In this document: positions 50,701-60,400 of the stretch, in pieces | How the letters are laid out: each line of letters begins with the position of its first letter | How positions within the stretch are numbered: the first letter of the stretch is position 1 | NCBI RefSeq assembly: GCF_018255755.1 | Contig: NZ_CP073766.1 | Location: 3,844,001-3,908,000 of the forward strand | Direction: 5' to 3' | Length of the DNA stretch: 64,000 nucleotides | DNA from: Chitinophaga sp. HK235 | GTDB taxonomy: Bacteria > Bacteroidota > Bacteroidia > Chitinophagales > Chitinophagaceae | Notes under the pieces: generated by a model | The model's database searches: none | Seen by the model: only the letters and a program-made list of their open reading frames with translations | Told to the model about the DNA's origin: nothing | Program-made: the position numbers and the translations under genes

Positions 50701-53669
50701 CTACCGCCTCTGGCGTCTATCACCAGGCTATCGAAGGTAACGTAGTCGGCCGCACGCAGTTTGATAACAGCCCTTTCATTATCATCTGTAGCAGCAAAGC
50801 GGATCGTATCACCGTTACCGTTAAAGGTGATGGTATTAACAGATGACATACCGGAAATGGAATCCAGTATCAGCTGTTCTTTGTAAGGACCGGAGCCTGG
50901 CACTACGTTAAACACCACCGCACCGGCGATGCCGCATTCCATGGCTGCCTTGGCAGCGTTAAAGCTGACAAAGTTATTGGCGCCGGCTGGTGCCCCCTTG
51001 TTGATGGTATAGGTACCACCCGGGAAAGCAGGATTTACGGTCAGCAGTACCGGTGTGCTATAAGCCGTATTACCACTACAGGTGACAGCCACACGGTAAT
51101 ACAGTGTAGTCGTTGCCGTGATAACCGTATCCGGGTTGGTAAGCGGATTGCCTACCGCTGTATAAGGACCAGCGGCCGTGGTAGCACTTTGCCATTGATA
51201 GGTTTGTCCCAGCCCGATGCTGTTGTTGATCAGACTCAATGCCACTTTGCGGGTTGCACATACGGGAGTAGCACCTACTGTAGCGTCACCGGCCAGTGGC
51301 GGTGTAATACAGGGGCCCGGTGTGAACTCATAGGCACCGATATCTGGTGTGGTAGTGCTGCGGGTATTATTGTTGATATCAACAGTGATACCCACCGGGA
51401 ATCCTTTGTTGTCAACAGACGCACTGGTTGGCTGATAATTACCGGAAGCGGGCGCGGCAAACAACGGATTAGAAGCCAGCGACACAGTATCCTGCGATGA
51501 AGCAGTCTGCCAATCGAGCAATGTGCTGCGATTGGTAGTAAAGTTACCGGTATAGCTGGTGCCACCCGGTGCCGACATAAAATAGATATTATTGTTGGCA
51601 TGAATGGTACTGGTAGTGGCGTTGAAATACACAGCATACTTGTTGCCGCCACCACCGCGGGTTACCGCAATGATGTTATTGAGGAATTCGATACCATCTG
51701 CCTTGGTAGTCTGATAAAAACCTCTGGCGGTATAAGTGGTCGAGCTGGTGGAAGTACCATCCAGCGCAATGGTATTATGATAGTACCATACGTTGTCAGA
51801 ACCGGAGTTGTAGATACCATAGGCATCACCTTTACCGGTAAAGTTGTACATCAGGTTGTTGGACACTACGTTTTCCAGTTGCGTAAATGCTTTGGCACTG
51901 GAGAAATAGATACCATAACTGGTACTGGTACTGTTGGGAGATCCGCCGAAAGGATTGGTGATCCTGTTGCGGGTGATATTGGCCTTTGTGTTGAGGCTGG
52001 AGAAATAAATGCCATAGAAGGTAGACACCGTAGAACGGGCCGGCCTGCTGATGATATTATTCTCAATTAACGTGTTAAATGATCCGCTGACATTGACACC
52101 AGCGTAATAGAATTCGGTAATGGTGTTGTTGGTGATCCGGTTGTTACCATTGGCCAGCGTACTGCTGCCAGTCATGGTAATACCGTAATAACCACCTACG
52201 ATTTTATTGTTGTTGAATGTGTTGAAATCGCATTTGGCATCACCGGAAATAGTGGGAGAAGTATAGGAACTGCTGATCACGATACCGGCGTAGTTACTGC
52301 TGCTGGTGGAAACAGAATCCACCAGGATGGTACAGTTGCTGATGGTATTATAATCGGCATCGTTGGTGAGGAATACGCCCCATCCATAACCGGAGCTGCC
52401 ACTACCTTTGGCTTTTATCACCAGGTTATTAAAAGTGATATAGTCAGCATCATCCAGCTGAATCACTCCTCTGTTAGAAGAGGTACCGTTGAATGTCAGC
52501 GTATCACCGTTACCGTTAAAGGTAATGGTATTGGTAGCGGAGGCGCCGGGTACTGCTTTCATGGTGAGCTGTTCGTTGTAGGGGCCGGAGCCGGCTACCA
52601 CATTGAATGTTACCGCCCCATTGATACCGCATTTGAGATAGTTATAGGCATCATTGAAAGAAGCAAAGTTGTTACCCCCTGTGGGCAACCCTTTGTTAAT
52701 AAAGAAAGTACCGGCTACCAGCGATGGTGATGTTACATTTACGCTGGTAGAGGTAGCGCTCTGGGTGCTGGCCGTACAGGTCACCACACAACGATACCAG
52801 GTGCTGGCTGATTGTGTGCCGGCATACTGGCTGTTGGTGGCTCCTGTGATGTTGGTCCAGGTGGCATTGTCAGCTGACTGCTGCCACTGATAGGTAAGTC
52901 CGGACGCAACAGTTGCGCCATTGAGTTTGAGATTAAACGTGGAATTCAGGCAAACGCTGCTAACATCTGTAGCTGCAGTACCTGCTGTGGGTGTGCCGGT
53001 ACAGGCAGCAGCAGGTACCCAGGTAAATACAATATTGGGTCGGGTGGTCATGGAACCATTGTTGGTGGTACTGGTAGTACCGCACAGGTTGTCTTCATTA
53101 TCCGCCCGGTAGGTATGGGAAGCATTGAACGAAAGGCTGGTTGTAAACGGAACTTCAGGGTTATTGGAGTAGAAGGTGCCGGTGGTGCTGTTAGGCGAGC
53201 CACTACAAACCTCTACGATGATGTTATCCGTTCCATTCCAGAAAAAATTGCTGCTGAATGGGAAGGTATTAACGCCCACCACAGGGGCATAATCTGCAGG
53301 AGCCCTTACGATAGTAGCTCCTGGTACCCAGCTGGCGTCATCGAGGGTACTGACAGTCGTAGTGCCAATACTGATGCCATACTGTTCGATCAGATCGGTA
53401 CCATTCAGGTTTTTAACCAGAAACTTGATACCGGAGATAAATCCCGGCCCCATGCCGGCGGCCGTCAGTTCTGAAGCTTTAAACAGGTACTGTGCCCTGT
53501 TACCTTCATAATAATCCTGCAACGGACAGGGATATCCGGTATCGGTGTTCCCTGTCGGATCATTGCCGATGGCGACGTCGGTTTGTGCTGACAGCCGGAA
53601 GGCTAGCATCAGCAGCAAAACCAACATGACGGAGGTTTTGTGAATAAACGAAAGCGTATAATTTCTCAT
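44727..53669 (-). CDS. Giant T9SS substrate: three Ig/beta-helix modules, IgGFc-like domain, PKD, gliding-type C-terminus
   Basis: A 2980-residue secreted protein. Signal peptide ending FRLSAQ. An N-terminal beta-sandwich of about 200 residues is followed by three homologous modules starting near residues 260, 820 and 1385. Each has an Ig-like segment (TYQWQ...YRC/YYRV) and a long right-handed beta-helix rich in N-T-I and Y-G-I/V rungs, and each ends with a form of DIGAYEF. Near 2085 begins an IgGFc-binding-like domain very similar to that of the 1377-residue neighbour (WVGYGHHQFF). A PKD domain (WTWNFGDATNG) lies near 2670, then a fibronectin-like part, and the C-terminal gliding-type sorting domain (YIPNAFTPNNDAKNDVLKVYG). 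The beta-helices suggest binding or lysis of a polysaccharide. Confidence 0.88.
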   Translation of the reverse strand: MRNYTLSFIHKTSVMLVLLLMLAFRLSAQTDVAIGNDPTGNTDTGYPCPLQDYYEGNRAQYLFKASELTAAGMGPGFISGIKFLVKNLNGTDLIEQYGISIGTTTVSTLDDASWVPGATIVRAPADYAPVVGVNTFPFSSNFFWNGTDNIIVEVCSGSPNSTTGTFYSNNPEVPFTTSLSFNASHTYRADNEDNLCGTTSTTNNGSMTTRPNIVFTWVPAAACTGTPTAGTAATDVSSVCLNSTFNLKLNGATVASGLTYQWQQSADNATWTNITGATNSQYAGTQSASTWYRCVVTCTASTQSATSTSVNVTSPSLVAGTFFINKGLPTGGNNFASFNDAYNYLKCGINGAVTFNVVAGSGPYNEQLTMKAVPGASATNTITFNGNGDTLTFNGTSSNRGVIQLDDADYITFNNLVIKAKGSGSSGYGWGVFLTNDADYNTISNCTILVDSVSTSSSNYAGIVISSSYTSPTISGDAKCDFNTFNNNKIVGGYYGITMTGSSTLANGNNRITNNTITEFYYAGVNVSGSFNTLIENNIISRPARSTVSTFYGIYFSSLNTKANITRNRITNPFGGSPNSTSTSYGIYFSSAKAFTQLENVVSNNLMYNFTGKGDAYGIYNSGSDNVWYYHNTIALDGTSTSSTTYTARGFYQTTKADGIEFLNNIIAVTRGGGGNKYAVYFNATTSTIHANNNIYFMSAPGGTSYTGNFTTNRSTLLDWQTASSQDTVSLASNPLFAAPASGNYQPTSASVDNKGFPVGITVDINNNTRSTTTPDIGAYEFTPGPCITPPLAGDATVGATPVCATRKVALSLINNSIGLGQTYQWQSATTAAGPYTAVGNPLTNPDTVITATTTLYYRVAVTCSGNTAYSTPVLLTVNPAFPGGTYTINKGAPAGANNFVSFNAAKAAMECGIAGAVVFNVVPGSGPYKEQLILDSISGMSSVNTITFNGNGDTIRFAATDDNERAVIKLRAADYVTFDSLVIDARGGSNGYGVHILNNADNNTISRCRIMVDTVSSGSGLAGIVINGGDGSISTSTNNLCDSNVVRGNNILGGYYGVVIYGANAAPPTNNRIENNTIREFYSYGISLSNTANTVVDHNDIFRQNRINISYSNYGISVSSKGDGVVLNGNRIHGLFNATQGTTNTFYGIEFTSASGTAASPARIINNLIYDIRGAGTQRAFYNYNSSFTLYYHNTVALNDSQNTANAETTGLYQSSSPSGILFYNNILDISRAGGGNRTGLSITSGTDFKSDYNDIFVKSARNTAYTGNNGTNYVTLANWRAGAKLDSNSLAVPPVYADPASGNFAPVISPLDNSGKPVGVTTDILNITRSTTTPDIGAYEINIPECTSPPVAGAATVVPTTPVCMGDAIKLDLTGNSKGGHQTYQWQAATSLTGTWKNVSDTQYVSLFNTVAGVEKYFRCAVVCSNRDTVYSTPVAVNLNDPLLSGFYTINPALPTSTTNFQSFASVVSKLECGIAGPVWFLAANGTYNEQLTMRKVPGSSAVNRVTFSSASGNAADVTIAYSGTSALNYILKLDSVSYVTWKNITFKPTGTTYTRAIEFAKKASWDSIQNCSITLPVVTSTSTNSTGIYANGCIGEGNVIVGNTITQGGNGVYWSNSYDLVSPGVTIDSNTINRTYSYGVYTYYVDKVLARKNTINLSGTLASTAYGIYAEELDSLVSIVRNKINGSNTASKIYGVYLYYCQPPAGSMSTVNGNEIYARTGNTGELRGLTLSSTNRIDVVNNVVSIRTTATNSYGIYSEYGNNLNYLNNSVLNNSTSTSNNYAAYFSHSYSSASPVKVRNNIFAADTGRAMYIANPNYINSDYNTLYTTGSVLVRQNTPAANYGTLAAYRTGSGLDVYSIVYKPAFVSPDDLHPQITDPEVWAIHGRGVQVPNNNKDLNGDPRPVTLQEGVPDMGAYEFLPTSVPPALPAFPAAPAPGVTQTFMFGTDTVTKITWNNATLPSNMTVRRYSGVKPPNIAPGTDFMYFYTDVDVTPSSGVYNFNIQQFYLDPWQGYIKRQKDIRLARTDSTDKWIVDSLSLVNTSTKVITDSTLHYFDKFTGLNGGSNAPQLLQPADSSNRGTRFWVGYGHHQFFTGDNSQQMVLYLNAKDSSNVTVKINGTTWERTYHIPANTTITTETMPKIGMNDARLLDEGWSDRGISIESDVPIVAYAHIYGSAASGATMLLPVGTYAYDYYAISSRQNYSTDTYSWFYVMAEYDNTTVEITPSVPTLGGRPAKQTFTVTLNRGEVYQVLGALKDGSEGYDITGSHVKSIVNSDGKCYPMAVFSGSSRTGIGCGGSTGSSGDNHIQQNFPSQAWGKKYLTAPTSNGSGANSLMTNIYRIMVKDPTTDVKLNGTSLLPVNLIDNRYYQYESNTADYVEANQPVMVAQYMSSSGNCPNTSGDGDPEMIYLSPLEQGIKAVGLYRTNLESIRTNYLTLIIPTGGLSSLLIDGSTIYDYTYPHPNLNGYTVVVKRWMAAPAQCNVSADSAFTAITYGLGSVESYGYNAGTLVKNLNILPGFSNVLNPTSGSNNTYTCVKTPFRFSMLIPVKPTAITWKLSEVKNLAPAVDVLQNNPVPVDSIVANERKYYRYVLPDDYVFSVPGTYNVPIRISHPDIESCSNSFEAVLPIKVIPAPVVDFTTTYSGCVGDVAQFVGNATTSNNVAISKWTWNFGDATNGYRKDTTKTFSTPGIYKVKLNIVAAEGCIGDTTKEVEVYAPGVAVLVKDSMTVCSGSDVSLAVKDPEAGVLYNWYDAQTGGNLLHTGNTYTITAIGASANYYLEAINHGCPGAARAKAIVHVLPLLTTPVVKVDTIGVNLIRFKWAAVPNATGYEVSLDGGLNWTLPSSGREGLEHLVSGLQPNQTVKLIVKVKGCEEKISDPAEGKTLPDGIYIPNAFTPNNDAKNDVLKVYGYIISKIHIAIFDQWGEKVFESNSQETGWDGTYKGKAMPSGVYIYVCHLVLKDGTSVEKKGVVNLIR

Positions 53670-53714
53670 ATAAAAAACTATTTGCTGATTTTTCAGAGGG
53701 GTTTAACAAGGTTA

Positions 53715-55001
53715 TCAGAACACCCAGGAGATCCACGATTTCCCGTCTTTGGCGCTGACCATATCATAGGTATTATCACTGGTCTGTACCAGGAAGTACC
53801 CATTCGGGTCTGCCATCAGGGCGCGGCTTTTGGTCACTGGCGTATTGTTTGCCGGCATATCACCAAAAAGTCCCAGGTCTTTGAAAATGATACGGCCATC
53901 ATTGGTAAACGAGGGCGCACTGTATACCATGCCGTAGCTGAGTGTGGGCTGCCCCTCTTCCGGAACAATAATTCCGAAAGCATCGACACCAGAAGCAGCT
54001 TCAGGCCAGTAGGTAGCGGAGATAAAACCGGGCAATGTGCGTATGCCGAAGGCATCGTCTACACCATTTACATGGAAGCCTGTTTCCGTAACCCAGTAAC
54101 GGCGTTGGTTGACTGCATACTGATACCAGCGTTTGGGTGCTGCACCGTCTATAGCAACAGGGCGCACTATCTCAGTGATACTGGCTGGCTGCCCGTTGAT
54201 GGCGCCTTTTACAGCAGCACCATCCCAGATGAGATTATCGAAGTTGCTGATAGTGGTGGAGCCATCTGTAAATGCAGGAGAGAGCGCGATACCGCGCGGC
54301 GTGTAGTAGTAACCGGTAGTCATCTGTTTTACCTGTCCGTTGCTCACCCAGGTAAAAGTGATCCGGTGTGTGAGCGGATTCACTTCCACATCATATCTGC
54401 CTGTACTGGTCGTCAGTCTGCGGAAATAGGTCAGTATCCTGCTAACACTGTCGATGTTACGGTTGATACGATGCTGATAATAATCGTTCTGATCCTGTTG
54501 AGTAGCTTTTACCAATACAGCCTTACTTCTGTTGAAGCGGCCAGTGAGCAGCAGGGTGTCGCCTGCCATGCCATTGATAGCAAATTCAAAATCAGATCCC
54601 AGACCTTTTCCATAGTCGCCGCCATTTTGGCCAGCGTCCGGATCACAGAGTACATGGAGATAGGAATAGGTATCAAACAGCAGACTTGGCTGCTGCAGGG
54701 CTTTAAGGCGCCAGCTGCTTTCCTTCATGGTAGCTGTGGAGGACGGGTCAAAATCGCTGAACATCTGTACCCGGTTGGAATCGTTAAAGCGGAAATAAAA
54801 ACTGTACACTGATTTAGGTGTACCCCCCGGATATACCAGGGCTTTCCAGCCATAGGGCGACTGGGTCAGTATACTCTGATAACGCTGGATCGTATCATTG
54901 ATCCGTTCATCAGGAGATTTGTCGAACAGCGGATCTGTTTCTTTCTTACAGGCATACATTCCGGTAAGGACCAACAGTAAGTACAAAAGTTTTTTTCTCA
55001 T
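53715..55001 (-). CDS. DUF4302 lipoprotein
   Basis: A 428-residue lipoprotein starting MRKKLLYLLLVLTGMYACKKE (lipobox before Cys). The first 150 residues match the DUF4302 pattern: SPDERINDTIQRYQSILTQSPYGWKALVYPG, FYFRFNDSNRVQMFSDFD and SYSYLHVLCDPD-type sequence (here YSYLHVLCDPDAGQNGGDYG). DUF4302 proteins are regular companions of SusC/SusD pairs with a zinc metallohydrolase. Role unproven; probably a surface binding partner for the imported substrate. The ATG at 55001 is used because the longer frame starts at TTG. Confidence 0.85.
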   Translation of the reverse strand: MRKKLLYLLLVLTGMYACKKETDPLFDKSPDERINDTIQRYQSILTQSPYGWKALVYPGGTPKSVYSFYFRFNDSNRVQMFSDFDPSSTATMKESSWRLKALQQPSLLFDTYSYLHVLCDPDAGQNGGDYGKGLGSDFEFAINGMAGDTLLLTGRFNRSKAVLVKATQQDQNDYYQHRINRNIDSVSRILTYFRRLTTSTGRYDVEVNPLTHRITFTWVSNGQVKQMTTGYYYTPRGIALSPAFTDGSTTISNFDNLIWDGAAVKGAINGQPASITEIVRPVAIDGAAPKRWYQYAVNQRRYWVTETGFHVNGVDDAFGIRTLPGFISATYWPEAASGVDAFGIIVPEEGQPTLSYGMVYSAPSFTNDGRIIFKDLGLFGDMPANNTPVTKSRALMADPNGYFLVQTSDNTYDMVSAKDGKSWISWVF

Positions 55002-55035
55002 ACCAATATTTTTCAATGTTGCCGGTGTGACAGTT

Positions 55036-55935
55036 TTAATACAAAAGCTTATTGATTTCTTTCCTGGTGCGGGACTGCAGGCTATAAAAATCGATGTGCC
55101 ATACGGTCTGGAAATAGCTCACCACAATGGATTCCTTTTTTCGGAGGCGGGCGATGGCTTCTGCCTGGGAAGTACCGTTGATACTGAATCCGGGAGGAAT
55201 GCTATTTACAATTTTGTCAAACCCGGCCCTTCCTTCCACCAGCATCGTGGATATCATCTCCACAAAATCATCATCATATCCTGACATGGCATAAGGCGTT
55301 ACATAACCATCCTGATGAGCAGCCATATCACTGATGTTATTCCAGTTGGCCGTATAAAGTCCGGCAGTCACCCGTTTGAACTCTACCGGATACATCACGG
55401 TCTGGTGAAGGATATGCCCGAATTCGTGTTCTATGACATGGAACATCTGTTTTACATTGGCAGAATCGGAGGGTTTATAACCAGGCATGTCTTTGGTCAT
55501 AAAATCATTGACGAGGTAAAGCACCACTTTGCGGCCACCTTCGGCGGTACCCAGTGTGATGGTGCCGTTTTCGTTCCAGCTGGCACTTCCGCTGAGGATA
55601 AAGAATTTGGGACAGTAACGGCGGAAGAACAGATCACCGGCTTCTGCGATGTAAGTGTTCATCCATACCTTCTTAATGGCGCTCATTACCGGGATCACCT
55701 TTTCCTCACGGGGAGGCACCAACGTTTTATTCAGTTCAAATTCAAACTGGTCCCATTTATATTTTACGGCGATGTTGTAAGGAATGGTAAGGGTATCGTA
55801 CAACCACCGGTCCAACGGGCCTTTCGCCCAGGTATCGCCGCCCAGACCAGGGATATCTTCTACCTTACCCAGATCATCTTTCTTGCTGCAGGACACGAGC
55901 AGAAAAAGAGACATAGCGAGCAAAAAAACTTTCAT
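55036..55935 (-). CDS. Substrate-import-associated zinc metallohydrolase lipoprotein
   Basis: A 299-residue lipoprotein. Signal peptide MKVFLLAMSLFLLVSCSKK with a lipobox, then a zincin domain with the HExxH motif in HVIEHEFGHILHQ, followed by a distal acidic region (DGYVTPYAMSGYDDDFVEMIS) that could supply the third zinc ligand. This family is defined by its association with TonB-dependent importers and SusD proteins. It presumably cleaves a peptide or protein substrate at the surface. It lies 29 bp after susD. Confidence 0.88.
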   Translation of the reverse strand: MKVFLLAMSLFLLVSCSKKDDLGKVEDIPGLGGDTWAKGPLDRWLYDTLTIPYNIAVKYKWDQFEFELNKTLVPPREEKVIPVMSAIKKVWMNTYIAEAGDLFFRRYCPKFFILSGSASWNENGTITLGTAEGGRKVVLYLVNDFMTKDMPGYKPSDSANVKQMFHVIEHEFGHILHQTVMYPVEFKRVTAGLYTANWNNISDMAAHQDGYVTPYAMSGYDDDFVEMISTMLVEGRAGFDKIVNSIPPGFSINGTSQAEAIARLRKKESIVVSYFQTVWHIDFYSLQSRTRKEINKLLY

Positions 55936-55964
55936 ATACAGCGATTTTGATATTTCGAATAATA

Positions 55965-57452
55965 TTATCTCGGGTTTAATTCGATGCCGGAAGAGGTGGC
56001 AGACTGCGGTATCTGGAACACACAGCGTTTATCGCCGGCTTTCAGTTCCAGCACCTCCCCTTCCCGGGTGGTGTGCACCACGGTCATTTTATAGCGTTGC
56101 AGATCAAACCAGCGCATCCCTTCCTGCAGATATTCTGCGCGTTTGAAATCCAGGATGGTATGTATCAGGCCGTCCTTTTCACCGGTGATGCCGTAGAAAC
56201 TGCGGATAGAAGCCGTGGTAATGGTATGTGCAGCCGGATTATAGTTGCGTATACGTTTGCTGGCAAAGAGGTTCAGGTCTTTCAGCGCAGCAGCTGTTTT
56301 TCCCAGGTGTGTATTGGCTTCTGCACGGTTAAACAGTACTTCTTCCGTGGTAAACAATGGCACCATCACATAAGGTTCTCCGATAGTAGCGTTGACAGAG
56401 GATTTCACGAAGTATTCCGTGAGCTTGGGCACGAAGTAATCCTGTGAGCCCCTGTAGTATATCGGATAAGCCCAGCGGCCGCCAGTCACATTATATCCCA
56501 GGATCTGTACTTCATGTGCATAGTCGAGGTCATAACGATACTGCCCAACATAACGACCATAAAGGGACTGTGTTTCCACGAGCAGCAGGTTGGCGTTCTC
56601 CTTGGCATTGGCATACAGGTCGAAGAGCTGGTCCGGTGACATGCTGCTGTAATTAGCATTCCAGCCACGCATGTTGCTGGCAATGTCATTGCTAGCAAAA
56701 GCCTGATCAGCAAATTCCACTACTTTGGCATAATCTTTTTTGAAGAGATAAAAGCGGGTGGCAAAGGCGTAAGCGGCGCTGCGGTTAAAATGATAACGTG
56801 GCACGCTGTAGCCCTCATCGCTGATCAGTGGCAGCCCTTCCAGCAGGTCTTTCTCTATCATATCGTACACATAGGCTACTGTCTTGCGTTCATATTGTTT
56901 GATGACTACTGTTTCCGGTACGGTCACGTAAGGAATACCTGGTGCAGCAGCTGCTGTGGCTTCATCATACATCTCTGAAAAAATATTCACCAGCATAAAG
57001 TGGGCGTAGGCTCTGGCTACCAGTGCTTCTCCGCGCTGGGCCGTGTACTCCTTCGGATCGGCAGCTTTACTGCAGGCTTCCAGCGCCTGATTGGCAGCAG
57101 AAATGGCTTTGTAACAGGCCGTCCAGTAAGCCTCTGGGGAATCCTGTTCAATAGATTGTATATCCTTGAACATATAGGCGTCCTGGTTAGGACGGCTGAT
57201 CACGCCGGCACCTTTGTCGGCCACGTTATCAGACATGGCTTCGCACATGGTGATGTAGGAAGACTGCGGATAAGCGGTGCCCAGCAGCTTGGAAACCTTG
57301 GCGGGTGTGCTGAGGTCTGTCCAGGTGCTGTCGGGCACCTGTTCCAGGTATTTACGGCAGCTGCTCAGCGTGAGCAGGCCCATGGTCAGCATGGCCATCG
57401 CCAGCGGTTTAATGAATCGTTTATGCGTACAGGTTATATATCTCAGTTCCAT
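55965..57452 (-). CDS. SusD/RagB family surface lipoprotein
   Basis: A 495-residue SusD-like protein. The lipoprotein signal ends LLTLSSCRKYLEQVPDSTW. N-terminal TPR helices include AVARAYAHFMLVNIF-type sequence (ALVARAYAHFMLVNIFSEMY) and the C-terminal half has the typical NRAEANTHLGKTAAALKDLN and DFKRAEYLQEGMRWFDLQRY. SusD proteins cap the SusC channel and bind the substrate. The ATG at 57452 is used; the longer frame begins with TTG and would overlap susC. Confidence 0.92.
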   Translation of the reverse strand: MELRYITCTHKRFIKPLAMAMLTMGLLTLSSCRKYLEQVPDSTWTDLSTPAKVSKLLGTAYPQSSYITMCEAMSDNVADKGAGVISRPNQDAYMFKDIQSIEQDSPEAYWTACYKAISAANQALEACSKAADPKEYTAQRGEALVARAYAHFMLVNIFSEMYDEATAAAAPGIPYVTVPETVVIKQYERKTVAYVYDMIEKDLLEGLPLISDEGYSVPRYHFNRSAAYAFATRFYLFKKDYAKVVEFADQAFASNDIASNMRGWNANYSSMSPDQLFDLYANAKENANLLLVETQSLYGRYVGQYRYDLDYAHEVQILGYNVTGGRWAYPIYYRGSQDYFVPKLTEYFVKSSVNATIGEPYVMVPLFTTEEVLFNRAEANTHLGKTAAALKDLNLFASKRIRNYNPAAHTITTASIRSFYGITGEKDGLIHTILDFKRAEYLQEGMRWFDLQRYKMTVVHTTREGEVLELKAGDKRCVFQIPQSATSSGIELNPR

Positions 57453-57462
57453 AAGTGCGTTT

Positions 57463-60400
57463 TTAGATACCAACTTTGATTGACAAGGTGAATTGCTTCT
57501 GGATTGGCTGTGCTACCCCACCGGAGTTGAAGAACTCGGGGTCCTGGCCCTGGAGTTTTTTATCCGCATAGATGAGCCATGGATTGATGGCAGCGCCGCT
57601 GACCGCCACATTGCTGAAGCCGATGTGGCGGATCAGAGAAGACGGCAGCTGATAGGTCAGGGACACGGTTTTCAACCGCACAAAATCTCCTTTGGCCACC
57701 CTTTCCGTAGAATAGTTGTAGTTATTGTAAGGATAGGCGCCCCGGATCAGTGTCTGCTCATAGGCATCCAGAATGGAAGGAACACGGGTGGTCTGTTGAT
57801 CGCCCGGCATTACCCAGCGGTCATAAAACTCTTTAGGCATTGCATCCAGGTCGGAGTAGGCTGTCTTAAACGCAGGATAGAGGCGGATTTTATTGCCCCA
57901 TTGATAGGTAAAGAAGACATTGAGTGACAGTCCTTTGTAGCGGAAGGTATTGGAGAAACCACCGGTTATCGGCGGATCTACAGCTCCTTCGTATACCAGG
58001 TGACCGGTCTTGAGGTCCTGCAGGTTTACATCCGGACTTACCTCACCATTCTGGTTGATGAAAGAAGGCACGCCGTTTTTGGGAGAAAGGCCCTGGTACT
58101 GCAAAGAGAAGAGACTGTGTACCGGATAACCTTCCCTGTTACCTCCTTCTGCCACTACCAGGTCGAAGATGGCCGGAATATTTTTAGCATTGGTGATTTT
58201 GTTGGTATTGTAACCGAAGGTGACATTGGCTTTCCAGCCCCAGTCTTTTTTGCGCACCACATCACCACCTACCAGCAGCTCCAGCCCTTTGGAAGTCATA
58301 TCAGCATAATTGGCTGCTTTGTACATTTCACCACCGATACCGGATGTTTTGATAATGCTGATCAGGTCGAAACTTTTGCGGGTATAGAGATCGAGGGAGA
58401 AGTTGACCCGGTTGTTAAAAAATCCGCCGTCTAATCCCAGGTTGGTGGTGTACAGTTTTTCCCAGGTGAGGTCGTCATTTTGCAGGTGAGAGAGGCTGAT
58501 CACAGACTCTACTTCATTGAGGTGCGGCCTTCTGGTGTTGATGGTCTGATATACGATGTTGGAGTTGGTGGCCGGGCCCATGCTGGCGGTGAGACCGTAG
58601 CTGGCACGGAGGGTGAGGTAGTTGAGCCAGGCGGCTTTTTGCATGAAAAGCTCCTGCTCTATGTTCCAGGAACCAGCAACGCTCCAGGTGGGAAGCCAGC
58701 GTGCTTTGCTTGACTGTCCCAGTCTGTTGGAACCATCATAACGACCAGTGGCGGTGAGGTTGTATTTGTTATTGAAAGCATAGGTACCGGAAGCATAAAA
58801 AGCCGCAAAGCGGTCATAGTCACGGCCCATATTGTAATAAGGGAAATTGCTTTCAATGGTTTGTTTCAGGATACGATAGTCCACGAAGGGTGTTCCTCCG
58901 TTGTCGTACTGATAACCATAGCCTGTGTTGGAAGCACTTTGCCGGTCGGCATATTTTACTTGCTGACCGACTAACAGGTTGATATTATGTTTTCTGGCAA
59001 ACGTGTCCGTATAGACGAGACCGTTACGGAAGTCGAAGTTCATCAGCTGGTCTTCCGTGCGGTTGTAGAAACCGCCGGCAGGCAGCACGATAACCGGCTG
59101 TGCGTCGGGATCGTCGGGGTTACGGTAGAGGAACTTGTTGTTTCTGGCGATGGTAGCGTTGCCGGCAGCACGGTAAGCGTTGGCCATATTGGCTTCTTCC
59201 GTGATCTGGTGTTCGCGGGATGATTTCACATAGCGGATGGCGCCGGTGAATTCATAGCGGAGGTTGCGGGTCAGCTTCCAGCCCAGGTCGCCCTGCAGGC
59301 GGAGGTCCATCATGTTCAGGTTGAGGGAGTTGTTGCGCAGCTCGTTGATGATGTTAAACGGTGCGAAGTTCCGTCTGAAGTATTCGAGGTGTCCGTTCTG
59401 GTCGTAGGCGGTGAGCGTACGGCTGGTATTGAGGGAATAACTGAACGGATTGATATCAAAATCGCGGTCGTACTGTCCTTCTACGGGGTTGCTGCTGCGG
59501 GTGAGCGCGCCGGGAGCTTTCTGCTGGCGTACGGACGCCAATGCAGAGAAGCCGGCAGTGAGCCTGTCGGAGAACTTGTAGGTATTGCGATAGTTGAGTG
59601 TATAACGATTTACTTTATCTGCCAGTGTCCATCCGTTGTCGCTGTAGAAGCTGGTAGAGAAGTAAGACTGTGATTTATCGGTACCGGAGGAGATACTTAA
59701 GGAATGTTCCTGTACGAAATTATTGCGGAACAGGAGACCAAACCAGTCGGTATTGGCATTGGCATAACGCAGCAGGAATGCTTTCATGGCAGCGGGATCG
59801 TTGCGCAGCGGGAAGTCGCCGTCTTTGTTGGCGTCCAGCTGTTCGTATAATTTTCCGAATACGCCGATATCACCACGGGAAAGGATATCCGAAGTGAGTA
59901 TGCCTTTACGTTCGAGTTCTGCCAGCACAGACATTTGCTGGCCGGAGTTCATGATGTTGAAGTTTTTGTAAGTGGGCTTCAGCTGGGTGCTGAAGTTGCC
60001 GCTATAGGCGATGACCGGTTTTCCGGCGCGGCCTTTACGGGTGGTGATCACTACTACGCCGTTCATCGCGCGGGCACCGTAGAGAGCGGTGGCAGCAGCA
60101 TCCTTGAGGATATCGAAACTTTCGATATCGTTGGCATTGAGGCCGGCCACGGCGGAGCCCAGCAAGGTAGTTGGGTCTCCGCTGGACAGCTGATCGTTGG
60201 AGATGTTTACTACATCTTCGAGTACAACTCCATCTACTACCCAGAGAGGTTTGTTGTCGCCGTTGATGGAGGTAGCTCCGCGGACTCTTACTTTGGGCGC
60301 GGTACCGAAGGTGCCGGACACGTTCTGTACGGCCACTCCGGCCACACGTCCTTCGAGCATACGGCTTACGTCCGTGATGCCGTCAATTTTCACGTCTTCG

